Below the pieces are notes generated by a model. The model had not been told where the DNA came from and made no database searches. It worked only from the letters and a program-made list of their open reading frames with translations. DNA of 64,000 nucleotides from Gymnogyps californianus (lineage: Eukaryota; Chordata; Aves; Accipitriformes; Cathartidae). The position numbers and the translations under genes are program-made. The DNA lies in contig NC_059476.1 of assembly GCF_018139145.2 (NCBI RefSeq), forward strand, positions 7,849,501 to 7,913,500. The letters are read 5' to 3'. The first letter of the stretch is position 1, and every line of letters begins with the position of its first letter. Shown piece by piece: positions 62,701 through 64,000 of this stretch.

Positions 62701-64000
62701 TAAAAATACATTTGTGTTATTATGCTGCATAGTTTTCACACAGATTAACTGACTTATTCTTGCATAGTCACATCCTGAAGTATCATGTTAAAGAATATGT
62801 GCTGAGCAGCTTCTCTCTGAACAAATACGGAGATAGTGGAGTCTGAGGATGGGTAGTACAAACAGCTATGTGAGGAAAAAGATGGTTAAAAGAGACCATG
62901 GAGGTGGGAATTTCCACCGTCACAGTGAAAGGAATGGATGAAAATCCCAGCAGAGCAGGCATGGTGGAAATAGTCTCTGGGGACAAATTCTAATATATAA
63001 ATATGCCACGTTACTGTGCAAGCCAAAGTGAATTTAAGTCAACAATATCTCTACTACGTTTGGTATCAGAGCTGCCTGTGTAAGGGAGAAGAGTGCTGAG
63101 ATCCTGTGATATCCCGAAGGTGTTAGAAAAGGGAAACAATTGGTATAAATATAGAAATTCAACACTAGAAACAAAATACTGACCTAATCAGTGAAATGAG
63201 CATCAAAATCAGTCTTCATGCTAAAGATTTAAGGGTCTGGCGTATCAAATAGAGCATGAATATCTTCAGGAATATGCCAGAAGCTAATTGGTTTAAGAAA
63301 TCTGGCTGTATATAGAGACCATTACTCATAGATATCACGTTTTTCTGTTGCACAAATTATCTACAGTGCTCATGGTGTCTGCTCAAGGAAAAGTTTATTT
63401 TCATTCAGTCTTTTCTTTCCCCCTGACCTCAAAGGACTAATTAATAAAGTATTAGCATGTTTCTAAAATATGACTGAATTCATCTTCTTAAGAAAATGTA
63501 CTGAAGAATGTACCCTATTATTAGAAATGACAGGATGTATATAGGACCATATGTTTTCAAAGGGTTTTCTGTCAGTGTTAATCAAAACGTTGGAGAACTT
63601 ATGAACATACTGAGCAGCACGTCAAGCATATGGATAATATCTTCCCTTTAATAGTGAGAATTCGAATTAATAATAAACACTGGAGAGTAACCTAAAATGA
63701 GACAGGAACAATAATATTAAGACCAGCAAAAGCACAATATCACATCAGCCTGAAGACTCCTGGGTATTTTTAGAAAATCCTATTGTGTGTTAAATCCTGG
63801 TCATGGAACTACATTCATTAATTTTTCTTAGTTTAGCTTGGAAAGGTAACTCCAAAGATGCAGTTTATTTTTACTGAGTTTCGTACAGGACAGAGTTTGG
63901 CTCGTATAGCATGCTACAGCATGCATCGGTGTCACGTGCTTGTCTGACTGGTAGATGTACATTCATTATCGCAGTCTATTTGTTATTGAAAAGGCATTGG
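59711..64000. other. Intergenic DNA to window end
   Basis: No genes are supported. It holds one old interspersed repeat remnant (61065-61225), a purine-rich GGGGA/GAAAA stretch near 62397-62435, and otherwise AT-rich unique-looking sequence with stops in all frames. Confidence 0.6.
61065..61225. mobile_element. Old sauropsid interspersed repeat remnant (family not named)
   Basis: The run GGTCCCATTGGCTTCAAAG, then ACTCATGGGAGTAAAGTTAC, then AAGTGCTTGCTGGATTCAGG matches a repeat texture that I know as common in bird, crocodilian and turtle genomes, with its partly palindromic 'cattgacttcaatggg' core. I cannot assign it safely to a named family. The copy is diverged and noncoding. Boundaries are approximate. 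Confidence 0.5.

Noticed and set aside
17337..64000. EMX2 or other homeobox exon
   Set aside because: I looked for homeodomain-like coding (helix 3 WFQNRR) on both strands and found none, so EMX2 must lie outside the window if synteny holds.
1..64000. CRISPR, operon, phage or prokaryotic defence system
   Set aside because: The DNA is vertebrate nuclear sequence with introns and a LINE relic; no such structures are present.

Overview
The window reads as vertebrate nuclear DNA, most likely from a bird. It is AT-rich and intron- and desert-like, with no bacterial-style coding density. It carries a diverged CR1 (chicken repeat 1) LINE tail near 26.85 kb and very few other interspersed repeats. 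The only protein-coding gene I can support is the 3' end of RAB11FIP2 on the + strand. Its last two coding exons (8946-8991 and 12644-12871) encode the C-terminus of this class I Rab11-family interacting protein, with an NPF motif and the Rab11-binding domain. I cannot tell which bird species this is.

Layout. 1-8945 is the end of a RAB11FIP2 intron, with a 33-bp tandem repeat near 0.64 kb and a CpG-dense patch near 6.65 kb. 8946-12871 holds the last two coding exons and the intron between them. 12872 to about 17336 is the probable 3' UTR, with four AATAAA hexamers. From about 17.3 kb to the end is intergenic. In human, the interval 3' of RAB11FIP2 leads towards EMX2 across a large gene-poor region (synteny from memory), so this desert is plausibly part of the regulatory neighbourhood of that homeobox gene; no EMX2 exon is visible here.

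The desert is not featureless. It holds: a CpG-rich block flanked by 11-bp direct repeats (32107-32446); a CpG-dense patch with a GC hairpin (about 33.0-33.17 kb); several low-CpG, homeodomain-core-rich stretches that look like conserved noncoding elements (near 20.0, 23.5, 33.6-34.3, 37.8, 41.65 and 53.4 kb); a near-consensus CTCF site beside paired TTATGTAA sites and a mini CpG island (41.64-42.06 kb); a 37-bp inverted-repeat pair enclosing about 1 kb (38593-39645); a 438-bp uninterrupted polypyrimidine tract with a CCTTT to CTTTTT gradient (55040-55477); three exact copies of a 75-bp tandem repeat (59486-59710); and four exon-like segments with good splice signals (best: 55806-55873) that could belong to unannotated noncoding transcripts.

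Most other open reading frames are short, AT-driven or repeat-driven and were not annotated as genes. I found no tRNA, rRNA, intact transposon, provirus or CRISPR array. I do not see a convincing new coding system. The most interesting leads are regulatory or structural and are graded as such.
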